A stretch of DNA of 64,000 bases. It comes from Ashinkailepas kermadecensis (lineage: Eukaryota; Arthropoda; Thecostraca; Neolepadidae). The notes under the pieces were generated by a model. It did no database searches. It was not told the origin of the DNA and worked only from the letters and a program-made list of their open reading frames with translations. The stretch is from positions 102,001 through 166,000 of the forward strand of contig JAOTOM010004681.1 of the NCBI GenBank assembly GCA_034440615.1, given 5' to 3'. Within the stretch, counting starts at the first letter, position 1. Each line of letters opens with the position of its first letter. Both the position numbers and the translations under genes were made by a program. Below are positions 54,416-64,000 of this stretch, piece after piece.

Positions 54416-55588
54416 TCACGGATGGCGGTATATCACCTCAAGGCCGGCTTGTCGAAGGAAGGTAAAAATATTCCCAGACGCGACGACATCAGAGTCGTTC
54501 CCGATTAGCACATGTAAAGAAACGTCAGCATTCAGCTGTCCTAATATCTGACTTCGTAGAGGTTCTAACAGTACACAGCCTACTAAAACATGGTGCACGG
54601 TAAGCGGGTTAGAGCAGCGTGGACATGAAGGTCGATCATCACCGGTCAGCATGTAACTGTGTGTTGCGAAGGTATGACCGATTCTCAATCGGCAGAGTAT
54701 CACTTCTTCCCGTCGTTTGGTTCCATGCGAGGATCGCCACTTTCCTAATATCGGTTTTAAAACCTTGAGCTTACTACACTTTGAGTTCCAGTTTCTTTGC
54801 CATTCGGACTGTATATTTGACAATATAGTAGGGTATAGGTCCCTTGGAGGGAGCCGTAGATGGACCACACGGCCATTGCTGATGGCGTGTTTGGCGGTTA
54901 TGTCAGCAGCTTCATTTCCCGCGAGTCCGACATGGCTGGGAATCCAGCAGAACACGATATTTCTGTCGATGTCATGTAGGGATTTCACGATTTTGAGAAT
55001 CCTCCGAACAAGTCGGTTATCCTGGTTAAAGGTTTTCAATGCCATGAGACTGCTCAAAGAGTCTGTGAAAATCACGTGCTTTATGGACCGCTCTTCCTGT
55101 ATAAAATAGAGGGCTTGCAGAATGGCATACAATTCGGCAGTAAAAATCGATGTTTGTGTCGGTAAACAAAAAGATCGAACACTGTGTCGACTGACGTAAG
55201 CACATCCAACACCAGAGACTGACTTTGAGCCGTCTGTGTAAATCCGCGAAAATTCGTGATATTCATGTATTTTTTCCAATGCCAATATGCGGAGTTCCTC
55301 CGGGTTTGTATTTCCTTTCTTTGAGCAAGACAAAGTCACGTCAGTTTGTACTGGGACAACGTGCCAAGGGGGAGTACTCGGCATAATAGCACGTGCTACA
55401 CAACGTGGCCTGATATTACAGTCACGAAGGATCGAAGCCATACGAGTGGAAAACGGTAATCCACGCTGATGAGCCCTGGGACGTGCTCTTGATGTCCCTG
55501 AGAATATCCACTGATAGGCTGGATGTTTCCGGTTTTGAGCAAACATTGCATGCGTATCTCGCGCCCAATAACTTACGGCGTAGCGCAA
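54416..55588 (-). pseudogene. LINE F ORF2: RNase H and C-terminal tail
   Basis: 390-residue frame with RNase H motifs YTDGSKSVSGVG, ELYAILQALYFI, FTDSLSSLMAL and WIPSHVGLAGNEAAD, then the knuckle tail CRLRIGHTFATH and CPRCSNPLTVHHVLVGC, ending VIYRHP. It overlaps the RT frame because of a frame shift near 55560. Confidence 0.88.
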
Positions 55589-57437
55589 GAGGTGGCTCGT
55601 CTACTTCTGCCATTACACTTTCAGCCGGTGAAGTGCGAAAGGCTCCAGTAGCGATGCGAAGAGCTGCATTGTGGATGACATCAAGACAACGCTTGGTTGT
55701 GGCACACGCTCCGTCATAAATAAAGCATCCATAGTCAATTTTAGAACGCACCAGAGATCGATACATAAGAAGTAAGACATGTCTGTCTGCGCCATACGAA
55801 CATCTGGAGACAGTTCTCATCACTTGCAGTCTCTTTGCGCATTTCTGCGCAAGATCGTTGATGTGGGTTCTGTACGTCAGTCGACGGTCAATCCACACAC
55901 CTAAAAACTTTGCAGTTGGTTTGAAAGGAATGCGGTTCCCGTTCATCATAATCACCGGATCGGTGCAAGAATGTTTGCGGCAAAAGTGAAGAGCACTGGT
56001 TTTCGATGTCGACATGGCGAAGCCCGTTCTGTCACACCAATCCTGCACCTTCCGGACAGCCAGTTGAAGTTGTCTCTCTACCGAGTGTACAGTACGCGAA
56101 GAACACCAAATGGTAACATCATCTACGAATAGTGCTTTTCCTATTGAAGTTGGCAGTGAGGAGCCCAAGTCGTTGATGGCAATAGCGAACAATGCGACAC
56201 TCAGCACACTTCCCTGCGGAACTCCGTCAACTTGTTGGAATGTGCCAGAGAGGAGACCTCCTACTCTGACACGAAAAGTTCTTGCAGCTAAAAAATTTGT
56301 CAAGAAAAACCCCATGGAGCCTCTGATACCCATGAGGTGCAACTTCATGAAAATATCGTGTCGCCATGCAGTATCATATGCTCCGTCAATATCGAAAAAT
56401 ATCGCAGCTGTGTGGCACTTCTTCCTAAAACTAGAGCGCACAACAGAGTCCAGTGTTAAAACGTGGTCAAACGTGCTGCGGTGTTCTCGAAAGCCACTCT
56501 GTATCACAGTGAAGAGATTGTTGCGTTCTAGAAACCACATTAGTCGGACATTCACCATTTTTTCAAACAATTTACATAAGCAGCACGTTAACGAGATGGG
56601 GCGATAATGCAGTGGGTCCGTACCTGTTTTATTTGGCTTGCGTATAGGTACTACGATTGCCTTCCGCCACGAGGATGGAAATGTGCCCGTTGTCCACACG
56701 CTATTCAGTGTATCCAGGAGTGTTTCTAAAGCTTTTGTGGGCAAACGTTTGATAATATCATTGTGCAATGTATCTGGGCCCTCTGCCACACTCTTCAGAG
56801 AGCTGACAGCTGCAGTCAGTTCGGAAATAGTAAATGGAATGTTGTATTCAAGGAGGTCTATAGTTGAAAAATCAATGGCGCGCGCCTCGCATCAAGCCTT
56901 GTATCTTGAGAAGAGCACACTATTATTATTTTTCGATCGTGCTGATAAAGCCCGTCCGATCTCGTCGGCTACTTCTTCCGGGTCGATTATGTCTCGGCCA
57001 GCCATGTGCAAGGTGGGGAGTGGAAGTGGCGTATACCTTCCGGAGAAGCGTTTTATGCGGGACCATACAGATGACAATGATGTGGAACGATTTAAAGTGT
57101 TGACATACGCTTTCCATGAGTCTCGTTTTGCTTCTGCGATGGTACGTCTGGCGATTGCCCGAGCTTTGCGGAAAGCTATTAAGTTTGGCGTACAGCTATT
57201 TCTATTAAAGATACGAAGCGCCCTCTTCCTGGCAATCAAAGCCTCTCGGCAACTTTCCGACCACCATGGGACGGGCACTCGAACTGATGTTCCTGATGAG
57301 CGAGGAATATGCCGTTGAGCACTCCGCACAATGTCCGCCGTGAGCGTCTCCACTGAGGTCGATTCATCGGATTGGTCACGTAGTGTACATTCAAGACTTG
57401 CTTGGAAAGAGTCCCAGTCGGCTCTGTTAAATATCCA
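55422..57437 (-). pseudogene. LINE F ORF2: linker and RT
   Basis: From VETLTADIVRSAQRH through the linker the frame meets an in-frame TGA (56892-56894). It continues with AEGPDTLHNDII, YRPISLTCCLCKLFEKMV, QSGFREHRST, FFDIDGAYDTAW, GVPQGSVLSVALF and LFVDDVTIW. A one-base shift near 55560 ends it. The RT catalytic Asp residues are intact. Confidence 0.88.
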
Positions 57438-58120
57438 CTTGGGGGTCGTCGGCTTACAAAAACATGGTTAATAAAACGAGACCAAACAGGGAAATGGTCA
57501 CTGTTGCACGGGTCGTCATCGACGGTCCATTCTAAAAACGGTGCAATTTCTGGGCTGCAGAGGGTGAGATCCAGCACGGAGGTCTGTCCCGTGGGCAATG
57601 TAAAATGCGTTTTCTTTCCTGTGTTAAGGACGCAAAGTGGGAAATCTCTTATAAAATGTTCCATTGCACGTCCACGGCTCGTCGACATGCTTGAACACCA
57701 AAGAGGATGATGGGCGTTAAAATCGCCGCACAATAACACCGGTGGTGTGAGCCGCCCCATCATTTGGGACAGCTCAGAAAGTGGAAACGTCTCTCCCGGT
57801 GGTAAATATATGCTGCATATTGTAATGGCGTGGCGATGTATTTTGATACGAGCAGTAACACACTGAATATTCGAAGATATAGATATTTCGTGAAAGGGAA
57901 CAGAATTGTGCACGGCGATGAGTACTCCGCCGTGCGCCACAGTGCAAGAAGCAATATCCTTACGCAACACAGAGTAGATTTTTAGGTCGAAATGTGCAAT
58001 AGGAGAAAGTTTTGTCTCTTGGAGACAAACCGCTAGCGGTACTCGTGAGTGTAAAATAGTTTGGAGGTCGTTGAGGCTGGTTCTCAAACCTCTGCAATTC
58101 CATTGGAGAATAAAACTCAT
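57236..58120 (-). pseudogene. LINE F ORF2: AP-type endonuclease
   Basis: MSFILQWNCRGLRTS start, CLQETKL, GGVLIAVHN, LCGDFNAHH and NSDHFPVW. One base is lost in a C run near 57437, after which the frame is wrong. The correct continuation is in the linker feature. Confidence 0.88.
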
Positions 58121-58176
58121 ACGTTAAATATATAAAGGTGAGACTTGTGAGCTAAATAACAGGAGACAAGGACGAG

Positions 58177-59830
58177 CTAAATGTTCTGCGTTCCCGCCCT
58201 AACTTCCTCAGGTGCTTGGCTACGCGGACGTGACCGAGGGCTGCCAATCTCGGAAGGGGACACCGCTCCTGGGAGAGCTCGCTTCGTCGTGCGATTGGAA
58301 GCTGGGGAGCCAATCGGGAGGTGAGCAGCTCGACGCGCGGGAGGGGCGACAGGTGGCCCCATCGCGGTCGAGACTGGTGGTGATGGTGGAGGGGTTGCGG
58401 TTGGACGTGGGGTTTTGGATTCCGGACTCGAGTGAGCGGAATCACGTCGGGTTGTTCGTCCTCGTGCTCCCAGGTCAGGGGCTCCTAGGTGTACCGCGAC
58501 TCCAGGTGGTCGGGTCGTGGGTGCAGCTGCCGTGGGATGTATGGAGGTCAGGGAGAGAGAGCGGGAGGTGAACTTGGATGCTGGGGGTTGGCAAGAGGAT
58601 GTTTGGTAATGGTTGTGTTCGAGGTGCGAGATATGGATGTGGGTGGTAGGGATTTTGGCACATTCGATGGTACTGTGGAACGTGAGGATGTCGGATTGGA
58701 GGCGGATGTGAGTGTGGAGAGGTTGGATATGGGTTGGGCATCGGTGGATAGGGTTGAGGGAATGGGAGCATCAGGCAGGGAGGAGGTGGAGCGGCTGGGT
58801 TTGGAGGTAGTGGTGGGGCGTGTGGAAGGTGGGGGTAGGTTGGAGGGCGGATGGGGAATAGGAGGTGGGGATTTCGAGGTAGATGGGGAGGGGCTGGGCC
58901 TGGGCGGAAAGGACCGGGGGAGCCTCTTTGACCGTTGGACAAGGGTCCACGCCCCACCCTCGGGTGTTGGTCGGGAGGTGGCCTCTGGTGGTGGAACGGC
59001 GTCACTCGTGGACGGTGGAACCTCGGTCGCATCAGTGTCGCCTTGGCTTGGGTGGCCTTGACTAGCTTGCGACGCAGGGGGAGCTCCAAAGGAGCGAAGG
59101 AGGGCTGTTAATTGTGCGATCAGCTCAGAGGCCCTGTCGGGCTGTGCGTGTTGTGATACATACATGCTATTTTTAACTTTGGATGCGTAAGATATTTTAG
59201 GATGAGTCTGTTCGTAACGATCTCTTGCTTCCCGAAACGATACTTTTTGTGTATGTTTGATAGAAATTATTTCTTTCTCTCTGATGTAAGTCGGACAAGT
59301 TCGGTCGAAAGAAGTATGCGGATCCTGACCTGCGCCACAGTTCGCACAATAGGGGGTCTCCGAGGTGCAGTTCTCGCTGGCATGTTCGTGCGAGGCGCAG
59401 TTGGCACACGCAGGGCGATTCCGGCAGAATTTGTTGGTATGACCGAACTTTTGGCACTTGAAACATCTCATGGGATTCGGGAGAAACACACGGACTTTTA
59501 CACGGACGTAACCTATACGTATTTCAGGGGGAATGTCTGTGGTGTTAAATGTTAAAATCACGTTGTTTGTTGTGATCATTTCAGAGCCTCTCCTTGCTTT
59601 CATCTTCCTTGCCTCAGTCACTCCAAACTGCGACAAGCCATCCACAATCTCCTCCTCCGGCACTTCCCTCAAGTCAACTTTGATTTTTTCGGACGCTGTA
59701 TCTAAACTCGGACATTTTTAATGCGCTCTCTGCCTCTCCTGCCCTTGCAAATTCTACCTCCAAGGCGCCATCCTTCAATTTTTCGCAGCGTACAACTTTT
59801 CAAAACCGGTCACGCCCGTCTCGCCTCTGA
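58177..59830 (-). pseudogene. LINE F ORF1: gag-like, three CCHC knuckles, frame-broken
   Basis: The central open frame 58548-59672 holds the knuckles CFKCQKFGHTNKFC, CANCASHEHASENC and CANCGAGQDPHTSFDRTC, then THPKISYASKVK, LIAQLTALLRSFG and a long Pro/Ser region. Upstream, CEKLKDGALEVEFARAG is in another frame, with a deletion relative to copy D near 59690. Downstream, IGSPRSRPRSQAP (to 58177) is the C-terminus after a further shift. Confidence 0.82.
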
Positions 59831-60622
59831 AAGGGTGATAATGAGGCGAGACACATCGATTTTCCTCGAAAGATAAGTACACGTGGGGTAGAATAGTGTT
59901 TTGTCTGGTCTCCACGGGAGAGACCAGGGGTGTTGTTTTGTATAATGGTTGCCATGTGTTGTATGTTTTGCTTCGGCTCCTCGGGCGCCCCACCACGGAG
60001 GGGCCCAACGGGGGGGACGCCTGGGCCCCGCGGACGGGAGGACGCCAGGCGCCCGAAGAGCTATACGGGGCGGGCGGCGCCTTCGCCCGGCCGGGAGAGA
60101 GAGACTCACCACCCCGACCGGGATCCAGCGCCGCCCACCACTTGACCCCAGCCGGCCGGGTCGGCAGACACTGGGGAGAACCCCAGGCCCCCGGCCCGAG
60201 GCGACCAGCCACTTGGCCCGCGTGAGGCCCCACGGGCCCGCCCGCCCCTCCGGGATATCGGGACCAAAGAGGTGTGTTGGTCCCCCGTCACAACTAGCAC
60301 CGTGCGACGGGGGACCTCAACCTCCAGGACTCCGTCAACCCCGGGGGGCGGGCCTAGGGGGCGCGGCTACCCCGATAAAACTTAGCTGGAGGGCAGGACC
60401 GGGGAAGTTGTCCTACCTGCTCATGATAGGGAGAGTTGGTGTTGCATGGTCAGGTGAAGGAGATGGATGTTGAGATGAGATGGGCATTGGAATGGGAGCG
60501 TATGGATGGAAGGACGAGTGAGGCACTCTTAGTCTCACCCCTCGCCGGTAAGATGGTCGCCGGGTCATTGGGGCACGCAATCCCCCCCACCACGGAAAGG
60601 TGGTGCCTCGTCGGGGGGGGGG
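59831..60622 (-). promoter_or_regulatory. LINE F 5' UTR (probable internal promoter region)
   Basis: GC-rich leader beginning at a G/C run next to the TSD. It shares the gacgaggcaccacc start, the cctcgccggtaagatgg block and the gggcgcc inverted arms with copy D, and carries about 235 extra central bases. Confidence 0.65.
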
Positions 60623-60632
60623 GTCACCAAGT

Positions 60633-60676
60633 AACATTGTCTTTCGATAGGCCTAACATTGTCTTTCGATAGGCCT
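60633..60676 (+). repeat. 22-bp direct repeat
   Basis: aacattgtctttcgataggc(ct) occurs twice in a row at 60633 and 60655, next to the right TSD of LINE F. Confidence 0.9.
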
Positions 60677-60796
60677 GACCGCTTGCTGACTTAGCTCTTG
60701 TGTCGCACTTTAATCGAGGAAAGCATATTTGAACCAGGTTTGTTCCACAATATTTTCCTCTTGCCAATTTCATACCACCGTGTTTGTTCCTTACAG

Positions 60797-62941
60797 ACCC
60801 GTCGTGCTCCTTGCCCTGCTGTGGGAGTGATGAACCACACCAGCCACGGGACGCAGCCATCCTCAAACGCACTGCGCACGTACAGGCTGGCCGTTTGCGA
60901 GCCTTCAACGCCGACCGGTATGCCACATATCCGTGGCTGACGCTTTGCACGTTAGCAAGCAAGGTCTTCTGCCACATCTGCCGCCAACAGTCTCGGAAAG
61001 GGAAGCTAACACTGAGCAAGAACAGAGACCCGGCCTTCGTACATGATGGCGTCAAGAGCTGGAAAGACGCCCATTTCAAATTTCGAAAGCATCAGGAGTC
61101 ACTGGCTCATAGGGAGGCGGTGCTGAAGAATCTCGCCGAAGAGAAGAAGCCTGTCAGCACACTTGTAGCTGAGCAGTCAGAGGCGGAGTACTGCAAACGT
61201 CGGCTCTGCCTATCTAAAGAGGTGGAGTCACTCATCTTCCTTCTGCGGCAGAACCTGGCAATTCGCGGCAAGCAAGAAATCGATGGCAACCTGCAGCAGC
61301 TGCTGAAAATCCGAACTAGCGACGTCCCCCCAGCTACAAACCTGGACTGATTACATGTCGCCTGTGATCCAGAACGAGCTGATCAAAACCATCGGGCTGA
61401 CGCTTCTGCGAAAGCTTCTGGAGGACATCAGATCTGCCAGCTTCTTCTCCATCCTAGCTGATGAAACCACGGACATGTCTGGAAAGGAGCAACTCAATCT
61501 GTCGATCCGGTGGGTGGACCAAAACTTAGAAATTCACGAGGACCCCGTAGAGCTTCTGCAGGTGGAGGACACCTCTGGTGAGGCTTTGGCGGCGGCCATC
61601 AAGGATGCACTGATCAGGATGTGTCTGCCACTGGCTAAGTGTCGTGGCCACGCCTATGATGGTGCCGCCAACATGCAGGGAAAGGTGAGAGGTGTGGCCG
61701 CACGAATCAGAGAAGAGAGTCCCGCAGCGCTTCACGTGCACTGCCTGAACTTGGTTCTCCAGGACGCCACTCGGCAAAGCAAGGCTCTTAGAAGTGCACT
61801 AGATGTGACCGGCGAAATCACCAACTTCGTCCGCAACTCGCCGAAGACTGCTGGTCTGCTGCGAGCGGTGGTTCAGGCTGGCGACCCGCACAGCCGGGCA
61901 GGATCTGTACGTCCGCTCTGTCCCACGCGCTGGACCTGCCGCACGGCGTCTCTTCAGAGCGTGCTCAACAACTACGCCGCCATCATGACGACGCTGGAGC
62001 AAGTCAGCATCGCGTCAAACGATGACCACTCGAGGTGGGCCGGCGGCATTGTCGCGCTGATGGAACAGTTTTCCACTGTATTCGGGCTGCAGCTGGCCGT
62101 AAAGGTGTTTTCCATCGGAGAAGAGCTCTCGCGCAGCCTCCGGTCCAGAACAACCACAGTACAGGAGGCGTTTGTCGCCGCACAGCGTGTCCAGAGCATT
62201 TACCGGCGTATGCGGACGGATGAGGCGTGCGAAGAGCTATATGAGGCTGCAAAGGCAGCAGCCGAGACGTAACCCGAAGGACGCGTGGGAGGGCCGATCC
62301 TGCCGAGAAAATGGAAAGTCCCGAAGCGGCTAGATGGCGACGGTGAGCAGTACCATGATCCTGACCTACTCAGCTTCTACCGTCGGCAGTATTTCGAGGT
62401 GCTGGACACCTTGGAAGCGAAGATTACTGAACGATTCTGTCAGCCGGCGTTCGACAGCGTGCGGGAGATCGAAAATCTTCTGGCGGATGCAGCGGACGGT
62501 GACGTCTTCACCATCCCAGAAGTGGTGGTGGATATGTACGGAACAGACCTGAGCCTGTCGCGGCTGCAGATGCAGCTTAACATGCTCCCGGACATCTGCC
62601 AGCTGCAAGACAAGGGACGCCTGAAAATGACTGAAATCACCAGTGCGGCGAAGGACGCCACCAGCACAGGCGGTGCTGTGGTGCAGAGGATGTTGAGTGA
62701 GGTTATCATCCTGCTGCGTCTCTACCTCAGGATCCCCGTCACAACCACCACATCAGAGAGAACCTTCTCGGTGCTCAGGCGCACCAAAACGTACCTGCGA
62801 ACCACAATGTCCCAGCCAAGGCTGAACGCAGCTATGCTGTGCACCGTCCACAAGCACCGCACGGATGCCCTCGACGTATCGGCGCTCGCCACAGACTTCA
62901 GTCGCGCTAACGACCGCCGCCGATGTTATTTCGGTGTGTAG
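60797..62941 (+). pseudogene. ZMYM1-like hAT transposase gene, main exon (one frameshift, one stop)
   Basis: The exon starts after tttgttccttacag. It has the TTF-type zinc finger region (FNADRYATYPWL, KVFCHICRQQ, HFKFRKHQESLAHREA). After a shift near a six-C run (about 61327) come the DUF4371-like part (IQNELIKTIG, FSILADETTDMSGKEQL), the second Asp region CRGHAYDGAANMQGKVRGVAARI with HVHCLNLVLQD, and PTRWTCR. An in-frame TAA (62270-62272) precedes LPRKWKVPKRLDGD and the C-terminal dimerisation motif TTTTSERTFSVLRRTKTYLR. hAT transposases cut and paste their element; ZMYM1-like versions are also common as host genes. With only two lesions this is a recent loss or contains sequencing errors. 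Confidence 0.85.
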
Positions 62942-62982
62942 GCATGCCGAGATGGCCAGGTAGTAGATATATACTGTGCTTT

Positions 62983-63020
62983 GCGGTTTAGGGGCGCATC
63001 GACTGCAGAGGTCATACAGC
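62983..63020 (-). mobile_element. 38-bp LINE-tail insertion with 13-bp TSD
   Basis: Only gcggtttaggggcgcatcga and the following 18 bases of the LINE tail lie between TATACTGTGCTTT at 62970-62982 and 63021-63033. Confidence 0.9.
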
Positions 63021-63033
63021 TATACTGTGCTTT

Positions 63034-63496
63034 AACCATGTCATGTTCGCCTCATTAAACCTGACCCGACCAATAAACCGGACCAATAACATGATGGTGT
63101 GGTCGAACCTGTTGAGGTTTCAGTAGCCTTTGTTTCAGCCGTTGATTTTTTCGGGAATTATTTGACATAATACCTAGTGGTTCAAACGAATTTTTGTCGG
63201 AACGCACGCTACCCCACCCCTGGTAAGGAAAATAATTTGGCACCTGCCCCCCCCCCCCACTTTTTGAAGCGTTCCTACGCCCATGGTAGGGGTTCAGTTA
63301 CTCTACAATCCAGTAACGGCACTACCAGTGGCATACAGTTGCACACCACCCTGGGGTCACCAGCCATCATGTGCGACGCTCTGCTCAGGTCCACTTAGAT
63401 GGCGACCGTGTTCTTCGTGGAAAACAACTTCCCGGTAGCCGGCGGGCGGCCGGAGCGCGCATGCGCAAATACCCCGGAAGGCGTTGCGCGATATCA
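63034..63496. other. No recognised gene; G/C-tract repeat end at about 63246-63285
   Basis: The C tract with actttttgaagcgttcctac is an inverted relative of 21246-21290 and may be the right end of the hAT element whose transposase lies at 60797-62941. Confidence 0.35.
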
Positions 63497-63570
63497 GCGA
63501 CCGGTTAGCCCAGTGGTTAAGCTGAGTGTCTGGCACGCCAGAGGTACGGGGTTCGATTCCCCGCAATGCC
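63497..63570 (+). tRNA. tRNA-like sequence (pseudo-tRNA or SINE head)
   Basis: A box tagcccagtgg (63506-63516) and B box ggttcgattcc (63550-63560) with a good T arm (cggggttcgattccccg) and D arm. The acceptor ends do not pair, and the anticodon arm folds as a 5-bp stem with a 4-base loop. It is therefore more likely a tRNA-derived repeat than a working tRNA. Confidence 0.5.
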
Positions 63571-63589
63571 CGCCCTCCCTGCCAGGGTG

Positions 63590-63950
63590 GTTGGTTGGTT
63601 ATTGGTGTTACGACACGTCGACCGTTGAGTCATGTAGCGTCGTCGTTAGTTAGTTATTTTGGTTTTAGGGCGCATCGACTACCGAGGTCATTTTGCGCCC
63701 ATAACTATTGGAGTTAACAAAGTGCAGCATCAACCTTCACATCGTGGGTAGCCGTCCACCTGGTTCTACTGTGGTACACAATTTACATGCGGTGTGTATC
63801 AGCGAGGGGTATATATTGCGGAGAACGACACTGCAGATAAGAAGTCCATCAATCGTCCCGATTGGACAATGTTCGAGCTGTCGGATAGAATATCGCCAAG
63901 CTCACGCCAGTTGGTCGCGGGCGAAGAGTAGCGACAGGTGAGATTCGATC
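63590..63950 (-). mobile_element. SINE with 11-bp TSD, split by a LINE fragment
   Basis: SINE tail 63590-63639 and SINE body 63900-63950 are separated by LINE sequence. The pair CTGCCAGGGTG at 63579-63589 and 63951-63961 brackets the whole. The SINE is truncated at its B box. Confidence 0.88.
63640..63899 (-). mobile_element. LINE 3' fragment nested in the SINE
   Basis: Tail gttagttagttattttgg, hairpin, 3' UTR and the ORF2 end LGDILSDSSNIVQSGR, then FSAIYTPR. The 3' UTR part is nearly identical to the fragment at 28037-28155. Confidence 0.85.
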
Positions 63951-64000
63951 CTGCCAGGGTGAGAGTTGGGCGACGCCACATGACGATGTAATCACAACCA

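Larger units (their letters stand above)
54305..60622 (-). mobile_element. Full-length I-clade LINE copy F, 10-bp TSD
   Basis: Flanked by GTCACCAAGT at 54295-54304 and 60623-60632. It contains, on the minus strand, a GC-rich 5' UTR, ORF1 with zinc knuckles, ORF2 with EEP-RT-RNase H and a 3' UTR whose tail is the LINE hairpin followed by a CCA-type repeat. 6.3 kb. Several frame lesions make it inactive. Confidence 0.95.

Noticed and set aside
59810..60473. GC-rich frames in the LINE F leader
   Set aside because: They lie in the 5' UTR shared with copy D and are not conserved as protein between the two copies.

Overview
This is eukaryotic, animal-type DNA. It has spliceosomal exon boundaries, polyadenylation signals, tRNA-derived SINEs, several clades of non-LTR retrotransposon, hAT and pogo/Tigger DNA transposons and long satellites. 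Nothing prokaryotic is visible: no operons, Shine-Dalgarno sites or CRISPR. I-type LINEs with a three-knuckle gag and an RNase H, together with BEL/Pao and ZMYM-like hAT elements, are common in arthropods, so an arthropod is my best guess. The sequence alone does not settle the species. Very little single-copy host coding sequence is present. The clearest piece is the last exon of an SLC17-type transporter (3201-3388, +).

Layout, left half. 1-2670 is the 5' part of a CR1/L2-group LINE (minus) with an esterase-type ORF1. 3201-3388 is the SLC17 exon, followed by GC-rich probable 3' UTR and two small minisatellites. 5441-9813 is a 20-bp satellite of about 219 units. 10009-16488 is an I-clade LINE (minus) into which a second, 5'-truncated copy has inserted (10490-12851) with a 9-bp target-site duplication (TSD). 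16489-17164 is a BEL/Pao integrase remnant. 17287-19028 is a LINE copy that keeps 5' UTR and ORF1 but has lost ORF2. 20920-21094 is a full-length tRNA-derived SINE. 21.3-30.5 kb is AT-rich and gene-poor, with four copies of an AT-rich repeat arranged as an inverted pair of pairs.

Layout, right half. 30.6-35.5 kb holds a decayed composite gene: zinc finger, hAT-type transposase, a PIP-box-like motif, then a USP-class deubiquitinase domain. A tandem repeat follows it. 36.8-38.0 kb encodes an RGG-rich/SGNH-hydrolase protein with one frame break. 38.0-40.0 kb has three stacked LINE fragments. 40369-43413 is a pogo/Tigger-like transposon with terminal inverted repeats (TIRs), TA flanks and an intact 650-aa transposase ending in a PHD finger. 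44190-49112 is a young LINE copy. 49.5-50.6 kb has exon-like tandem units. 52269-53360 is a twin-primed (5'-inverted) LINE. 54305-60622 is a full-length LINE with a 10-bp TSD. It lies inside what appears to be the intron of a ZMYM1-like hAT gene (exon 53772-53898, then 60797-62941). 63.5-63.96 kb has a tRNA-like sequence, a SINE and a LINE fragment nested in that SINE.

How the parts relate. The LINEs and the SINE share a 3' tail with a short hairpin and a CCAAATAACC-type end, which points to SINE mobilisation by the LINE machinery. Insertions with clean TSDs give a relative order of events. The hAT-PIP-USP composite is the least familiar arrangement in the window. The twin-primed copy, the 38-bp and 60-bp LINE-tail insertions and the structured satellite are the other main points of interest.
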